A program made the translations under genes and the position numbers. Under the pieces are notes generated by a model. It had not been told where the DNA came from, did not search any database, and saw only the letters and a program-made list of their open reading frames with translations. Source: Gammaproteobacteria bacterium (GTDB lineage: Bacteria; Pseudomonadota; Gammaproteobacteria; HK1). Taken from it: a DNA stretch of 64,000 bases. Numbering within the stretch: the stretch's first letter is position 1; each line of letters starts with the position of its first letter. Location: the NCBI GenBank assembly GCA_012103455.1, contig WLWT01000001.1, positions 2,652,001 to 2,716,000 of the forward strand. Direction: 5' to 3'. Shown in pieces: positions 9,301-17,911 of this stretch.

Positions 9301-11310
9301 CAGGCGCCGCGCCACGCCGCTCGCGCCACTCGTTTGCCGGGCCTTGCTTTGCCGCTTCAACTGCGTGCCCAGGCGGTAGCGCTTATCCGAGGCGGCCAGT
9401 AACCCGCCTAACACCATGAAGATCGGCCCCAACCATATCCAGCGCACAAACGGCTTTACGTACAGCCGCACGGACCAAGCCCCTGCGCCTATATGCTCGC
9501 CCAAGGCGACGTAAACATCCCGGGTGAATCCGGCATCTATGCCGGCCTCGGTCATCGGCTGCGCCTGAATGGGGTAAAAACGTTTCTCCGGCAGCAAAGT
9601 GGCGATGAGTCTAGCGCCGTCGAATACCTGCACTTCGCCGCGTTGCGCCTGGTAGTTCGGACCGGGCCCGCGGGTTACGCCTTTGAACTCGAACCGGTAG
9701 CCGCCCAAGGTGTGCGACTCGCCCGGTTTCAAACCCACGTCTTTCTCGATGCTATAGGTGCTCGCCATGGTGACCCCGGCGATGAAGATACCGAGCCCGA
9801 AATGAGCCAAGACCATGCCTAGGGAATCGCGCGGCAACTGGCGCAACGCCTGTAGCTTGTTGGCTTTGTTGGCAAGGCGCGCCGTTACCGACTTGAGAGC
9901 GCTCAAGCACACCCATGCCGCGATGGCCAGGCTCAGCACCACCATGAGGCTGCCGGGCGGATAAACCAAAGCGGTGGCAAACACGCCTAGGGCGAGGGCG
10001 GCGAAGATGAGCGCTAGCACGCGCCGCGTGATGAGCAACGCTCGGTCTTGCTTCCACCGGGTCAACGGGCCGATGCCCAGGACCACTGCCAGCGGCAAGG
10101 TGAGTAGAGGGAAGACCTCGTCGAAGAACGGTTTGCCCACGGAGATCTTGGCCGGTGCGATGGCCCCCATGGCAGCCAGCCCATCGACGATGAGCGGGAA
10201 TAAGGTGCCCAGCAGCACCACCGCGCAGGAGACCACCAGCAACACGTTGTTGACCAGCAAAAGCGTTTCTCTGGACATGAGTGCGAACTGGCCGCCGCCG
10301 CTCACATCGCTGGCCCTGAAAGCGTAAAGCGCCAGCGCGCCACCCACTACAATGGCCAGAAAAATGAGGATGAACAGACCGCGTTCGGGATCGCTGGCGA
10401 AGGCGTGCACCGAGACCAGCACGCCTGAGCGGACCAGGAAAGTGCCCAATAGGCTCAAGGAGAAGCCGGTGATGGCCAGCAGCACTGTCCAGGCCCTGAA
10501 CGCGCCCCGCTTTTCGGTCACTGCCAGTGAGTGGATGAGGGCGGTGGCCACCAACCAGGGCATGAACGAAGCGTTCTCCACCGGATCCCAAAACCACCAA
10601 CCGCCCCACCCCAACTCGTAGTACGCCCACCAACTGCCCAGCGTGATGCCGGCGGTGAGAAAAGCCCAGGCCACTGTGGTCCAGGGCCGGGTCCAGCGGG
10701 TCCAGGCGGCATCCAGGCGGCCGTCCAGCAGGGCGGCGATGGCGAAAGCGAACGGCACTGCCAGGCCCACGTAACCCATGTACAGCATGGGCGGGTGAAT
10801 GATAAGACCCGGGTCTTGTAGCAGTGGATTCAAGTCGCCGCCGTGAGGTGGCGCGGGCAGCATGCGATCGAACGGGTTGGAGGTGAACAGCGTGAACGAT
10901 AAAAAGCCGGCGCCCACCGCCCCCATGATGCCGAGTACGCGCGCCCTGAAGGTACTGGGCAGCGCGCCGCTGGCCAGGCTGACCGCCGTGCCCCAGCCAC
11001 CCAGGATAAGTACCCACAGCAGCAAGGAACCCTCGTGTGCGCCCCACACGGCGGAGATCTTGTAGAAAACCGGCAGTGCCTCGTTGGAGTTCCTGGCCAC
11101 GTAGGCGACCGAGAAGTCTTCGTTCAGGAACGCAGCGGTCAAGCAGGCAAAAGCGGCGGCGAGTAAAGCGAATTGGGCTTGCGCGGCGGGTGCGGCAATG
11201 GCCATCCAGCCGCTGGCGCCGCGGTGGGCGCCCACCAGCGGGAACACTGTCTGCACGATGGCCACGGCGAAGGCCAGGATCAGAGCGAAGTTGCCGAGTT
11301 CGGGCAGCAT
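9259..11310 (-). CDS. ccmF: Haem lyase subunit CcmF
   Basis: Large polytopic membrane protein, 683 residues, that attaches haem to apocytochrome c. The WWD domain is present as WGGWWFWDPVENASFMPW near residues 230-250, and conserved periplasmic regions such as ILWVLILGGWGTAVSL and DGLAAMG/ISVGKPFFDEV follow. The start MLPELGNFALILAFAV is typical. The C-terminus ends in a repeat-derived tail rich in Ser, Gly and Ala. It is 6 bp downstream of ccmE. Confidence 0.96.
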   Translation of the reverse strand: MLPELGNFALILAFAVAIVQTVFPLVGAHRGASGWMAIAAPAAQAQFALLAAAFACLTAAFLNEDFSVAYVARNSNEALPVFYKISAVWGAHEGSLLLWVLILGGWGTAVSLASGALPSTFRARVLGIMGAVGAGFLSFTLFTSNPFDRMLPAPPHGGDLNPLLQDPGLIIHPPMLYMGYVGLAVPFAFAIAALLDGRLDAAWTRWTRPWTTVAWAFLTAGITLGSWWAYYELGWGGWWFWDPVENASFMPWLVATALIHSLAVTEKRGAFRAWTVLLAITGFSLSLLGTFLVRSGVLVSVHAFASDPERGLFILIFLAIVVGGALALYAFRASDVSGGGQFALMSRETLLLVNNVLLVVSCAVVLLGTLFPLIVDGLAAMGAIAPAKISVGKPFFDEVFPLLTLPLAVVLGIGPLTRWKQDRALLITRRVLALIFAALALGVFATALVYPPGSLMVVLSLAIAAWVCLSALKSVTARLANKANKLQALRQLPRDSLGMVLAHFGLGIFIAGVTMASTYSIEKDVGLKPGESHTLGGYRFEFKGVTRGPGPNYQAQRGEVQVFDGARLIATLLPEKRFYPIQAQPMTEAGIDAGFTRDVYVALGEHIGAGAWSVRLYVKPFVRWIWLGPIFMVLGGLLAASDKRYRLGTQLKRQSKARQTSGASGVARRLASAGASANAGVGH

Positions 11311-11316
11311 GCGGTG

Positions 11317-11832
11317 TTATCCCCCTGCGTCTTGATTGCTTGGACTGTAATTGCTTGGGCCGTAGTTGCCTGGGCCGTAATTGTGTGGGCTAGTGAGCTG
11401 CTCGCCGTTGGCGCGGGCCGCTTCGATGGCGCTAGCCACTTCCGGCGGCATGTAGTTCTCATCGTGCTTGGCCAGCACCTGTGAGGCTTGCAAGATGCCA
11501 TCGGCTGTCATCGAGCCGGTCGCCACGATGCCCTGACCTTCCCTGAACAGATCGGGCAGTATACCGGTGTGTTGCACGGTGATCTGATGGCCGGTGTCGG
11601 TTAGAGCGAAGCGCACTTGGGTGGTACCGGGGGTACGTTGCACACTGCCGTCCACGACGATGCCGCCCACCCGTAGTGCGCGCCCGGCCGGCGCTTTGCC
11701 CGCGTGTATTTCCGATGGGCTGTAGAAATACAATTTATTGTCCGACAGGGCGGTCAACGCGAGTACTGTTGCCAGCGTAGTGCCGCCCAGCAGCGTGCCT
11801 ACGAAGATCATGCGTTGGCGTCGTGGTGTCAT
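11317..11832 (-). CDS. ccmE: Haem chaperone CcmE
   Basis: Membrane-anchored periplasmic protein that binds haem covalently and hands it to CcmF. The 171-residue frame starts at 11832 (MTPRRQRMIFVGTLL). It carries the N-terminal anchor, the FYSPSEI motif, and the haem-binding region VLAKHDENYMPPE with the reactive His and Tyr. The C-terminal ~20 residues repeat NYGPGNYGPSNYSPSN, encoded by four 15-bp tandem units at 11335-11394; such tails vary in length in the family. The start overlaps the ccmD stop by ATGA. Confidence 0.95.
   Translation of the reverse strand: MTPRRQRMIFVGTLLGGTTLATVLALTALSDNKLYFYSPSEIHAGKAPAGRALRVGGIVVDGSVQRTPGTTQVRFALTDTGHQITVQHTGILPDLFREGQGIVATGSMTADGILQASQVLAKHDENYMPPEVASAIEAARANGEQLTSPHNYGPGNYGPSNYSPSNQDAGG
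11335..11394. repeat. Four 15-bp tandem repeats in ccmE 3' end
   Basis: Four imperfect 15-bp units with core ATTGCTTGGGCCGTA lie in frame and encode the NYGPx repeats of the CcmE tail. The unit length is a multiple of three, so copy-number change keeps the frame. Confidence 0.8.
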
Positions 11833-12023
11833 CGATTGCTCCTGCCGGCGCGGCCGGTTGCGGCGAGTTTCCCGGTCCTCGCGATGCGCTTGGCTATCTG
11901 TTTTAGCAGGGCGCGGCGCTTGCCGATGGGCGCCAATACGTTGGCCACCAGCACCACCAAGGTCAGGCCGAACGCTGGCCATACATACGCCGCATAACCA
12001 CCTATGGCGAAAAACTCGGCCAT
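11829..12023 (-). CDS. ccmD: Cytochrome c maturation protein CcmD
   Basis: Small membrane protein of 64 residues that helps release holo-CcmE from the CcmABC complex. It starts MAEFFAIGGYAAYVWPAFG, the standard CcmD N-terminus, has one transmembrane helix, then a basic tail. It lies between ccmC and ccmE, as expected. Two 16-bp tandem copies (12015-12046) occupy its 5' end and the gap to ccmC. Confidence 0.93.
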   Translation of the reverse strand: MAEFFAIGGYAAYVWPAFGLTLVVLVANVLAPIGKRRALLKQIAKRIARTGKLAATGRAGRSNR

Positions 12024-12043
12024 TCGTCTACTCGGCCATCTGT

Positions 12044-12874
12044 CTAATTCAGGCCCCTAAGATCATCATTGACCCAGGTGCTGTCACGCTCGCGCTCCAG
12101 CACCTCGTTACGCGCCCGCATGAGCAAGGTGGTAAAAAAATAAAACTGAAAGCCGAGCGCTGAAATGAGTAAGGGCGCGAGCATGCTCGAATGCATAGAG
12201 GGTTTGTCGAATTTGGTGATGGTGGGACCTTGATGCAAGGACGCCCACCATTCCACCGAATAATGAATGATAGGCACGTTGACCACGCCGACGATGGCGA
12301 GCACGGCGCAGGCGCGCCCGGCAGTGCGCTGATCCTCGATGGCGCTACGCAGCGCAATGATGCCTAGGTACAGGAATAACAAGATGAGTTCCGAGGTGAG
12401 GCGGGCATCCCACACCCACCAAGTGCCCCACATCGGCTTACCCCAAAGCGAGCCGGTAGCGAGGGCGAGAAAAGTAAACCAGGCACCTAAGGGAGCCGCC
12501 TGCATGGCCATCACATCGGCGAGTTTCATGCGCCAGATGAGGTGGATAGCGGCGCATGTGGCCATGAATACATAAGTGAACAAGGACATCCAGGCGCTGG
12601 GCACGTGCACGAAGATGATGCGGTAACTCTCGCCTTGCTGGTAATCCGGTGGGGCGACGAACAAGCCGCCGTACAGGCCGTAGCCCAAGGTGAGGGCGGT
12701 AGCGGCCGCCAACCACGGAATGAGGCGTGACGATAGCCAGTAGAAGTGCCGTGGGGAGGCCATGCGATAGAGAAAATTCCAGATGGCCGCATAAACGGAT
12801 CTCAGCATGTCGGGGCGGTTGATTCCTGGACGAGACGGTGAGTAGGCCAGTGAGCGTAGCAGCCACTGGAGCAT
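12044..12874 (-). CDS. ccmC: Haem export/delivery protein CcmC
   Basis: Polytopic inner-membrane protein that delivers haem to CcmE. The frame gives 276 residues with six membrane helices. The tryptophan-rich WWD motif is visible as GTWWVWDARLTSEL, and conserved histidines occur in IIFVHVPSAWMS and PIIHYSVEWW. The true start may be downstream at the ATG beginning MASPRHFYW, since ~38 residues precede the conserved core. The neighbouring ccmB stop lies 18 bp upstream. Confidence 0.94.
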   Translation of the reverse strand: MLQWLLRSLAYSPSRPGINRPDMLRSVYAAIWNFLYRMASPRHFYWLSSRLIPWLAAATALTLGYGLYGGLFVAPPDYQQGESYRIIFVHVPSAWMSLFTYVFMATCAAIHLIWRMKLADVMAMQAAPLGAWFTFLALATGSLWGKPMWGTWWVWDARLTSELILLFLYLGIIALRSAIEDQRTAGRACAVLAIVGVVNVPIIHYSVEWWASLHQGPTITKFDKPSMHSSMLAPLLISALGFQFYFFTTLLMRARNEVLERERDSTWVNDDLRGLN

Positions 12875-12892
12875 TAAGCGCGCATTATAGCC

Positions 12893-13564
12893 TCAACCTA
12901 TGGTGATTCTCAGCGCCGCGGCGGCCGCCACAGGCGCTAACGTCAGGGCCAAAACCAACATGGCGCCTAATAGCAAAAACAGGTTGTACACCGGTAAGCC
13001 GAGGCCAGCGGCATCTACCGTGTGGGCGCCGAATATGAGCACCGGCACATATAACGGCAAGATGAGCAAAGCCAGCAGCGCGCCGCCGCGCCGTAATCCT
13101 ACCGTTAGTGCCACACCGATAGCCCCGACCAGGCTCATGACCGGCGTTCCCAACGCCAGCGTCGCCGCGAGCGCGCCATAGGCGCTGGCCGGGAGGGCCA
13201 GCAGCGCGGCTAACAGCGGCGAGCAGGCGATGAGGGGAACACCGCTCACCAGCCAATGAGCGGTTATTTTGGCCAGCACCAGAATGGGCGCCGGTACCGG
13301 TGAGAGCATCATCTGCTCCAGCGTGCCGTCTTCGAAGTCGGAACGGAACAGGCCATCCAAGGCCAGCAAGGCCGAGAGTAGGGCGATCACCCAAATAACG
13401 CCCGCCGCGACTTCGGCCAGGATGCTTTGAACGGGACTTATGCCCAGCGCAAAGAGTGCAGCCGCGACGATGAAAAATAGGAGCGGGTTGGCTACGTCAC
13501 CGGGTTTTCTGAGGGCCAGGCGCAGATCGCGCTGCAGCAATGCGCCAAATGCATGGAGCCACAT
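12893..13564 (-). CDS. ccmB: Haem ABC transporter permease CcmB
   Basis: Membrane subunit of the CcmAB ATPase complex that frees holo-CcmE, 223 residues with six hydrophobic segments. The N-terminus LLQRDLRLALRKPGDVANPL and the segment FRSDFEDGTLEQMMLSP are characteristic. It is 6 bp downstream of ccmA. Confidence 0.94.
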   Translation of the reverse strand: MWLHAFGALLQRDLRLALRKPGDVANPLLFFIVAAALFALGISPVQSILAEVAAGVIWVIALLSALLALDGLFRSDFEDGTLEQMMLSPVPAPILVLAKITAHWLVSGVPLIACSPLLAALLALPASAYGALAATLALGTPVMSLVGAIGVALTVGLRRGGALLALLILPLYVPVLIFGAHTVDAAGLGLPVYNLFLLLGAMLVLALTLAPVAAAAALRITIG

Positions 13565-13570
13565 GGTGGG

Positions 13571-14197
13571 TCAACCCAGGTTTAGCGTCGCTGTGCGGGC
13601 GGGCGGGCGGGTGAGCGGCTGATGAGTCGTGAAGATCAAGACCCCGCCTGCTTCGATGTGATCGCCCATCAGCGATTCAGCGAGTGCCGCTCCGTCTTGA
13701 TCCAGAGCCGTCAGCGGCTCATCCAGCAACCATAGGGGTGCACCGCTCAACAGCAGGCGGGCGAGTGAAACACGGCGCCGTTGTCCAGCCGATAGGGTAT
13801 AAGCAGGAACATCTTCGAAACCGTAAAGCTCAACGCGCTCGAGTACTTCATCAATGCTCAGTGCCGTATGTTGTCCCTGCAACGCACTCAAGTAACGCAG
13901 ATTCTCCCTTGGTGTCAGTTCCAGCTTGACCCCCCCCGCATAACCCAGATAACAAAGTTCGTGGCGCAGGCGGCAATCGGCTGTGGTTATGGATCGGCCA
14001 CGCCAGCGCACCTCGCCGGCCAGTGGCAGCACCAAGCCGCACAGGATCCGCAGCAGCGTGGTCTTGCCACATCCGTTGGGGCCGGCGATCTGCAGGGCTT
14101 GCCCGGCCCCCACCTTCACCGCTATGTCTTCGAAGAGTAGGCGCTCGCCTCTTTGCGATGAGAGGCCGGTGCCACTTAGCTGGTGCTCGCACTGCAT
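13571..14197 (-). CDS. ccmA: Haem ABC transporter ATP-binding protein CcmA
   Basis: ATPase of the Ccm complex, 208 residues from the chosen start (MQCEHQLSGTG at 14197), the usual family length. Walker A is GPNGCGKTT, signature LSAGQRRRVSLARL, Walker B LWLLDEP. The conserved YLGYAGGVKLELTPRENL segment is also seen. An in-frame start at 14266 would add 23 poorly conserved residues. It is the first gene of the ccm operon, so the operon promoter should lie in the region above 14200. Confidence 0.93.
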   Translation of the reverse strand: MQCEHQLSGTGLSSQRGERLLFEDIAVKVGAGQALQIAGPNGCGKTTLLRILCGLVLPLAGEVRWRGRSITTADCRLRHELCYLGYAGGVKLELTPRENLRYLSALQGQHTALSIDEVLERVELYGFEDVPAYTLSAGQRRRVSLARLLLSGAPLWLLDEPLTALDQDGAALAESLMGDHIEAGGVLIFTTHQPLTRPPARTATLNLG

Positions 14198-14280
14198 CGG
14201 CGTGAGACCGTGGATGACAGGGGGTAGCGGACGGTAGCGGGTTGTGCTGCGTGAGGCAATGCGCAACAGACGGCATTCTT

Positions 14281-14660
14281 AAGCATTTTCGCCCTGCCTC
14301 ATCTCTGATACGAACGCCCGTGAAGTTATCGTCACACGCTCAATACCGGAGTTTGAAAACGAACTGACACGGCGCGCCAAAGTGCCGGTGCCTAAGCTAG
14401 CGCAGTCAATGCGCCATTCCCGAGGACGGATTCGGCAAGAGGCTGATGCGGTATCGGTTATCCTCGAGCGGTTCGCGGCGATGGTCGTTGATTCGATGGA
14501 TAACGCCGTCGATCGCAACTTCAATGATGGCTCACGCGCTCACGCCATGATCGAGCGGCATGGCGGGCCACGGATGGCCGTAACCGGCTCTATCCACCCG
14601 AGGCACCTACATCGACACGGATTTGCTGCCGGAGGGAAAAGAATAGCTGGCTGAGTAGGA
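14281..14660 (+). other. Intergenic stretch with an orphan open frame of unknown nature
   Basis: Roughly 530 bases separate ccmA from mlaC. On the + strand one frame stays open from before 14300 to 14654 and reads plausibly protein-like (EVIVTRSIPEFENELTRR then QEADAVSVILERFAAMV). It has no good ATG, only a GTG at 14382, and I do not recognise it. It could be a gene remnant or chance in GC-rich DNA. Confidence 0.25.
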
Positions 14661-14696
14661 GAGCCTGCGGCGATCGCTGCAGGTGGCCCTCTAGTC

Positions 14697-14741
14697 CTAT
14701 GGCTTCAGGATCTATGGCTTTAGGGTCTATGGCCTCAGGCC
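14697..14741. repeat. Three 15-bp tandem repeats at mlaC 3' end
   Basis: Three imperfect units with core CTATGGCTTCAGGGT run into the last codons of mlaC. This is the same kind of short duplication seen at other native gene ends. Confidence 0.75.
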
Positions 14742-15388
14742 CCGGTTTTGCGCCTGTTCGTCTTCGCCATGTCCTCGATCAGGGCGTCGATGCCACTTTT
14801 CTTTACCCGCTGGGCGAAAGATGAGCGGTACGTTCTCACTAAACTCACGCCCTCTATGGATACATCGAACAGTTTCCAACCCAGTTTGCCGCCGTGTAGA
14901 CGGTAGTTGATCGACAGTGATGGCGCCGAGGATTGCGGGATCCGCGTGGGCACTATCGCTTCTCCGGGGCGCTTGGTACGGCGCGCCGGCAGGTACTCGA
15001 TGTCCACCGATGGATTGTCCGCTATGGCAACCGCGTAAGTACGCAATAGCAGTATGCGAAATTGCTCTACAAACCGGCGGCGTTGATCAGCGGTGGCTTT
15101 ACGCCAATGTTTACCCAAGATCCGGCGGGCGGCGCGCTCCAAATCCACGTGCGGTTCGATGTACTCGGCCACCAGATCGAAAGCGCGGTCCACATCCACC
15201 GGTCCGGTCTGTGCACCTACCGCTTTTAGCAAACGCGCGGTGGTTTCTTTGATCAAGCCCGCGGCTTGCTCTACATCGACTTCGCCTTCCTGCGCTGCCG
15301 CCATGACCGCAATGAGTGAGGTGAGGAGTACGGCTGTTGCTCGCGATAAAAACATACGCCGCCCCAGGCGGGCTAATTGCTCCGTCAT
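14735..15388 (-). CDS. mlaC: Phospholipid transport protein MlaC (Ttg2D family)
   Basis: Periplasmic shuttle that moves phospholipids between the outer-membrane and inner-membrane Mla complexes. The 217 residues include an N-terminal signal segment (FLSRATAVLLTSLIAVMAAAQ). The Tol_Tol_Ttg2 domain follows, with the typical RRILGKHWRKATADQRRRFV and, near the end, KLGWKLFDVSIEGVSLVRTY. The mlaABDEF genes are not next to it, so it stands alone or with genes outside the usual operon. Confidence 0.88.
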   Translation of the reverse strand: MTEQLARLGRRMFLSRATAVLLTSLIAVMAAAQEGEVDVEQAAGLIKETTARLLKAVGAQTGPVDVDRAFDLVAEYIEPHVDLERAARRILGKHWRKATADQRRRFVEQFRILLLRTYAVAIADNPSVDIEYLPARRTKRPGEAIVPTRIPQSSAPSLSINYRLHGGKLGWKLFDVSIEGVSLVRTYRSSFAQRVKKSGIDALIEDMAKTNRRKTGA

Positions 15389-15438
15389 ATGTCTTGCACC
15401 TTGGCTATTGTTTTCTTTGCAGGTTGGGCCGGTTCGTG

Positions 15439-15498
15439 CCCAATGCGAAGCGGGCCACCGCGAGGTGGGCCGTTGCGAAGTGGGCCATGGCGAAGAGG
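15439..15498. repeat. Four 15-bp tandem repeats between mlaC and the TPR gene
   Basis: Four imperfect 15-bp units of the type CCATGGCGAAGTGGG lie just upstream of mlaC in the divergent intergenic region shared with the TPR gene. Confidence 0.75.
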
Positions 15499-15662
15499 GA
15501 GATTGCGGTAAACCAGCACCCGGATGTCATCCCCGAGGCCGTATAGTATGCCGTATTGCGCGAATTCGGATCGGTGTGATCAAACACCGGCCATTGGCGT
15601 TTTGAAAACGATGCGGGCGCTGCCGGCAACGGGGCACGGCGCGTACAGGGGAGGGTCTTGCG

Positions 15663-16217
15663 ATGCGGTTGCGCCATACATTGTCCTGGATACTGCCGGC
15701 TCTTCTGTACGCTGGTGCCATTTTGGCCGATCAGACCGACACCGAACTCGACACTCTGTTCGCTGATCTTAAAAGTGCGGCCACGCTGGCCGAGGCACGG
15801 GTGGCAGAAGATCGGATCTGGGCTCATTGGGCTCGTTCCGGCGACCAAGCGGTGGATGAACTCTACGCCGCCGGTATCAGTGCCATGCGTGAAGGCCGGT
15901 TGGACGAAGCGATTCGCGTGTTTTCCAAGGTCATCGCGGCTAAACCGAAGTTCGCCGAGGGATGGAACAAGCGGGCTACCCTCTATTTTTACGCCGATCG
16001 GTTTGATGAATCGGTCAGTGATATTCGCGCGGTCTTGGCATTGGAGCCCCGTCATTTTGGGGCCATCTCCGGTATGGGGCTGGTGTTTTTGGTACAAAAA
16101 GACTACGCAGGTGCTCTGCTCGCGTTCGAGCAAGTGCTCGCCATCAATCCGCAGTCGTTATTCGCGCGGGCGCAAGTTGAACGGTTGCGCGAGGTGCTAA
16201 AGCGTGGGCCGGTATAG
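15663..16217 (+). CDS. Secreted tetratricopeptide-repeat protein
   Basis: Protein of 184 residues with an N-terminal signal peptide (LSWILPALLYAGAILA) followed by about three TPR units: EGRLDEAIRVFSKVIAAKPK, FDESVSDIRAVLALEPRHFG and KDYAGALLAFEQVLAINPQ. It probably acts as a periplasmic or membrane-associated scaffold; no partner is evident. It is divergent from mlaC. The competing minus-strand frame across it lacks any signal or domain. Confidence 0.85.
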   Translation: MRLRHTLSWILPALLYAGAILADQTDTELDTLFADLKSAATLAEARVAEDRIWAHWARSGDQAVDELYAAGISAMREGRLDEAIRVFSKVIAAKPKFAEGWNKRATLYFYADRFDESVSDIRAVLALEPRHFGAISGMGLVFLVQKDYAGALLAFEQVLAINPQSLFARAQVERLREVLKRGPV

Positions 16218-16226
16218 TTTTGTGAG

Positions 16227-16402
16227 CCAGTGTATCGGGGCCAGTGTATCGGGGCCAGTGTATCGGGGCCAGTGTATCGGGGCCAGTGTATCGGGGCCAG
16301 TGTATCGGGGCCAGTGTATCGGGGCCAGTGTATCGGGGCCAGTGTATCGGGGCCAGTGTATCGGGGCCAGTGTATCGGGGCCAGTGTATCGGGGCCAGTG
16401 TA
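16227..16402. repeat. Perfect 14-bp tandem repeat array, 12 full copies
   Basis: Twelve identical copies of CCAGTGTATCGGGG (16227-16394) are followed by a partial CCAGTGTA. The array lies between the TPR gene stop and the RBS of the next gene. Because 14 is not a multiple of three, three units make a 14-codon cycle and several frames stay open on both strands; those frames are not genes. The perfect identity points to recent expansion. Confidence 0.98.
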
Positions 16403-16418
16403 ATCGAGGAGTCAGTGG

Positions 16419-16946
16419 ATGTGTTTAACATGGCTTAACCAGGCTGGTACACGGCGGGGGGCGGCGCCACGGTTGGCTATGGGGGTTGGGCTTTTGCTAG
16501 GCGTGACATTTTTGCCGAGCACTGAAGCAGCGGCGGCCGATCGCCACGCGAATTATTACTACCCACCTCCCACGACTTCCGAGACCTACGTGGCGCGGGC
16601 CCAGACGTTTGCCGACTCCAACCGTAAACGGCGCATCTTTTTCGTCACTGAACTCACTAATCAGATGATGGGAAGCCCATATCCGCCGCCGTTCGCTTTA
16701 TTTGCTAAAGGCGAGGAGGCGGAGAAACTCATCATCACCAGTCTCTATGACAATGGCTACAACACGCTTTACCGCATGCGCGGGTTGCTAGCTATTTTGA
16801 CCTCGCGCTCTAGGGCTACGCCTATCTTCCAGGAGTTCGAAGTACAGGACATATTCACTTTTCTAGATCTGCTGAAGTTGCTCGGATTTGCGCAACTGAC
16901 AGTGACAGACGGCGATTCTTTTGCTCATCAGATCAGGATTGAGTAG
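16419..16946 (+). CDS. Conserved secreted protein of unknown function
   Basis: Protein of 175 residues starting at an ATG 7 bp after GAGGAG. It has a signal-like hydrophobic segment (MGVGLLLGVTFLPSTEAAAA) and then a soluble domain beginning DRHANYYYPPPTTSETYVAR. Further on are RRIFFVTELTNQMMGSPYPP and FLDLLKLLGFAQLTVTDGD. The pattern suggests a compact alpha/beta periplasmic domain. I recognise the type as a gammaproteobacterial hypothetical found near such genes but know no function. Confidence 0.75.
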   Translation: MCLTWLNQAGTRRGAAPRLAMGVGLLLGVTFLPSTEAAAADRHANYYYPPPTTSETYVARAQTFADSNRKRRIFFVTELTNQMMGSPYPPPFALFAKGEEAEKLIITSLYDNGYNTLYRMRGLLAILTSRSRATPIFQEFEVQDIFTFLDLLKLLGFAQLTVTDGDSFAHQIRIE

Positions 16947-17047
16947 GGGTCTGGCTGTTGCCGGCCCGGCTCTTGACGGGTTCCGGGCGCTTGATGGTTA
17001 AAGGGCCTTGACGATGCAGGGCTTGGCAATCTAGGCGCTAGGATACG

Positions 17048-17878
17048 TCAGAGCCGCCAGCGCAGCACTTTGCGTACCTGCTCGGCATGGGATTTCAAAT
17101 TCTCCTGCGGATGGCCGACCACCGCCAGACTGCCGTTGCGTACCGGTATGACGACGGCGGAATAGCGCCTGGCACTAGCACTTTGATGCGCATCGACGTA
17201 TTGCCCAGGCATCACCATGACGGTGACCTTGTCATGGGTGCCCACCATCACGAAGTGAAAGTTGCGTTTGTTGTCCCACGGGCAAGGGTATACCAGCGTC
17301 ACCTTGCCGGGCAGTTCGGTCATCTCTATGCCGGCCATCCGCGCTACCGGGCGCACCAGATCCATGGGCAGCGGCTCGTTGCGCTCGAACATCCACTGCT
17401 CGTGGTCCACATGAGCGATGGCCCGATCCACCAACCGTTCGTCGGATTGCCCTAGCGCCAGCAGGCTGCCTGCGGCCACGGCAACAGCGATAGACGCTGC
17501 CAGCGCGAATTGAATGAGGGTGCTGGTCCGGAGCCTTAAGGGGATGATGTTGCTTATCTGCCGCACCCGGCTTAGCTGTCGGACCCGGGCGAGTATGCGC
17601 GATGCCAAGCTGGATGGCCAATCGATGTTGACCGCCTGCGCTAGCTCCGCTTCGAACTGCGCATCTTTGGATTGTGCCAGGCGTTGGCTGAACAGTATTT
17701 TGGCGGCCAAGGTATCCGGTATATTAACGTTGAGCGCGCTTAGCAGGGCCGCTTCTTGGGCGCGCATACCGCGGGCAAAGCTCGTGCAGGCCTCACACTG
17801 CCCCCGGTGGGCTCGGCCTTCGGCAGACTCCACGGTGGGTTCTGCGGTGATCTGGCGGCGGTACTCTAGGCAGTTCAT
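17048..17878 (-). CDS. Anti-sigma-factor-like membrane protein (DUF3379 type)
   Basis: Protein of 276 residues with a cysteine-containing N-terminus (MNCLEYRRQ...HRGQCEACTSF), a central membrane helix near 125-150 and a periplasmic C-terminal domain. The layout fits a zinc-dependent anti-sigma factor that holds the upstream ECF sigma factor. The gene starts 33 bp after the sigma gene stop on the same strand. The signal it senses is unknown. Confidence 0.82.
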   Translation of the reverse strand: MNCLEYRRQITAEPTVESAEGRAHRGQCEACTSFARGMRAQEAALLSALNVNIPDTLAAKILFSQRLAQSKDAQFEAELAQAVNIDWPSSLASRILARVRQLSRVRQISNIIPLRLRTSTLIQFALAASIAVAVAAGSLLALGQSDERLVDRAIAHVDHEQWMFERNEPLPMDLVRPVARMAGIEMTELPGKVTLVYPCPWDNKRNFHFVMVGTHDKVTVMVMPGQYVDAHQSASARRYSAVVIPVRNGSLAVVGHPQENLKSHAEQVRKVLRWRL

Positions 17879-17911
17879 CGTTCTCGATACCCGTGTTCTT
17901 GAGATCTATTC

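Noticed and set aside
9752..11047. Minus-strand open frame of 431 codons inside ccmF
   Set aside because: Other-frame shadow of ccmF with Arg/Gly/His-rich composition.
15405..16133. Minus-strand frame of 242 codons opposite the TPR gene
   Set aside because: No signal or domain; the + strand TPR gene with signal peptide explains the region.
16227..16402. CRISPR-like array
   Set aside because: Units are contiguous with no spacers, so it is a simple tandem repeat.
16144..16438. Open frames on both strands in the 14-bp repeat
   Set aside because: Arise because the repeat unit contains no stops; not genes.
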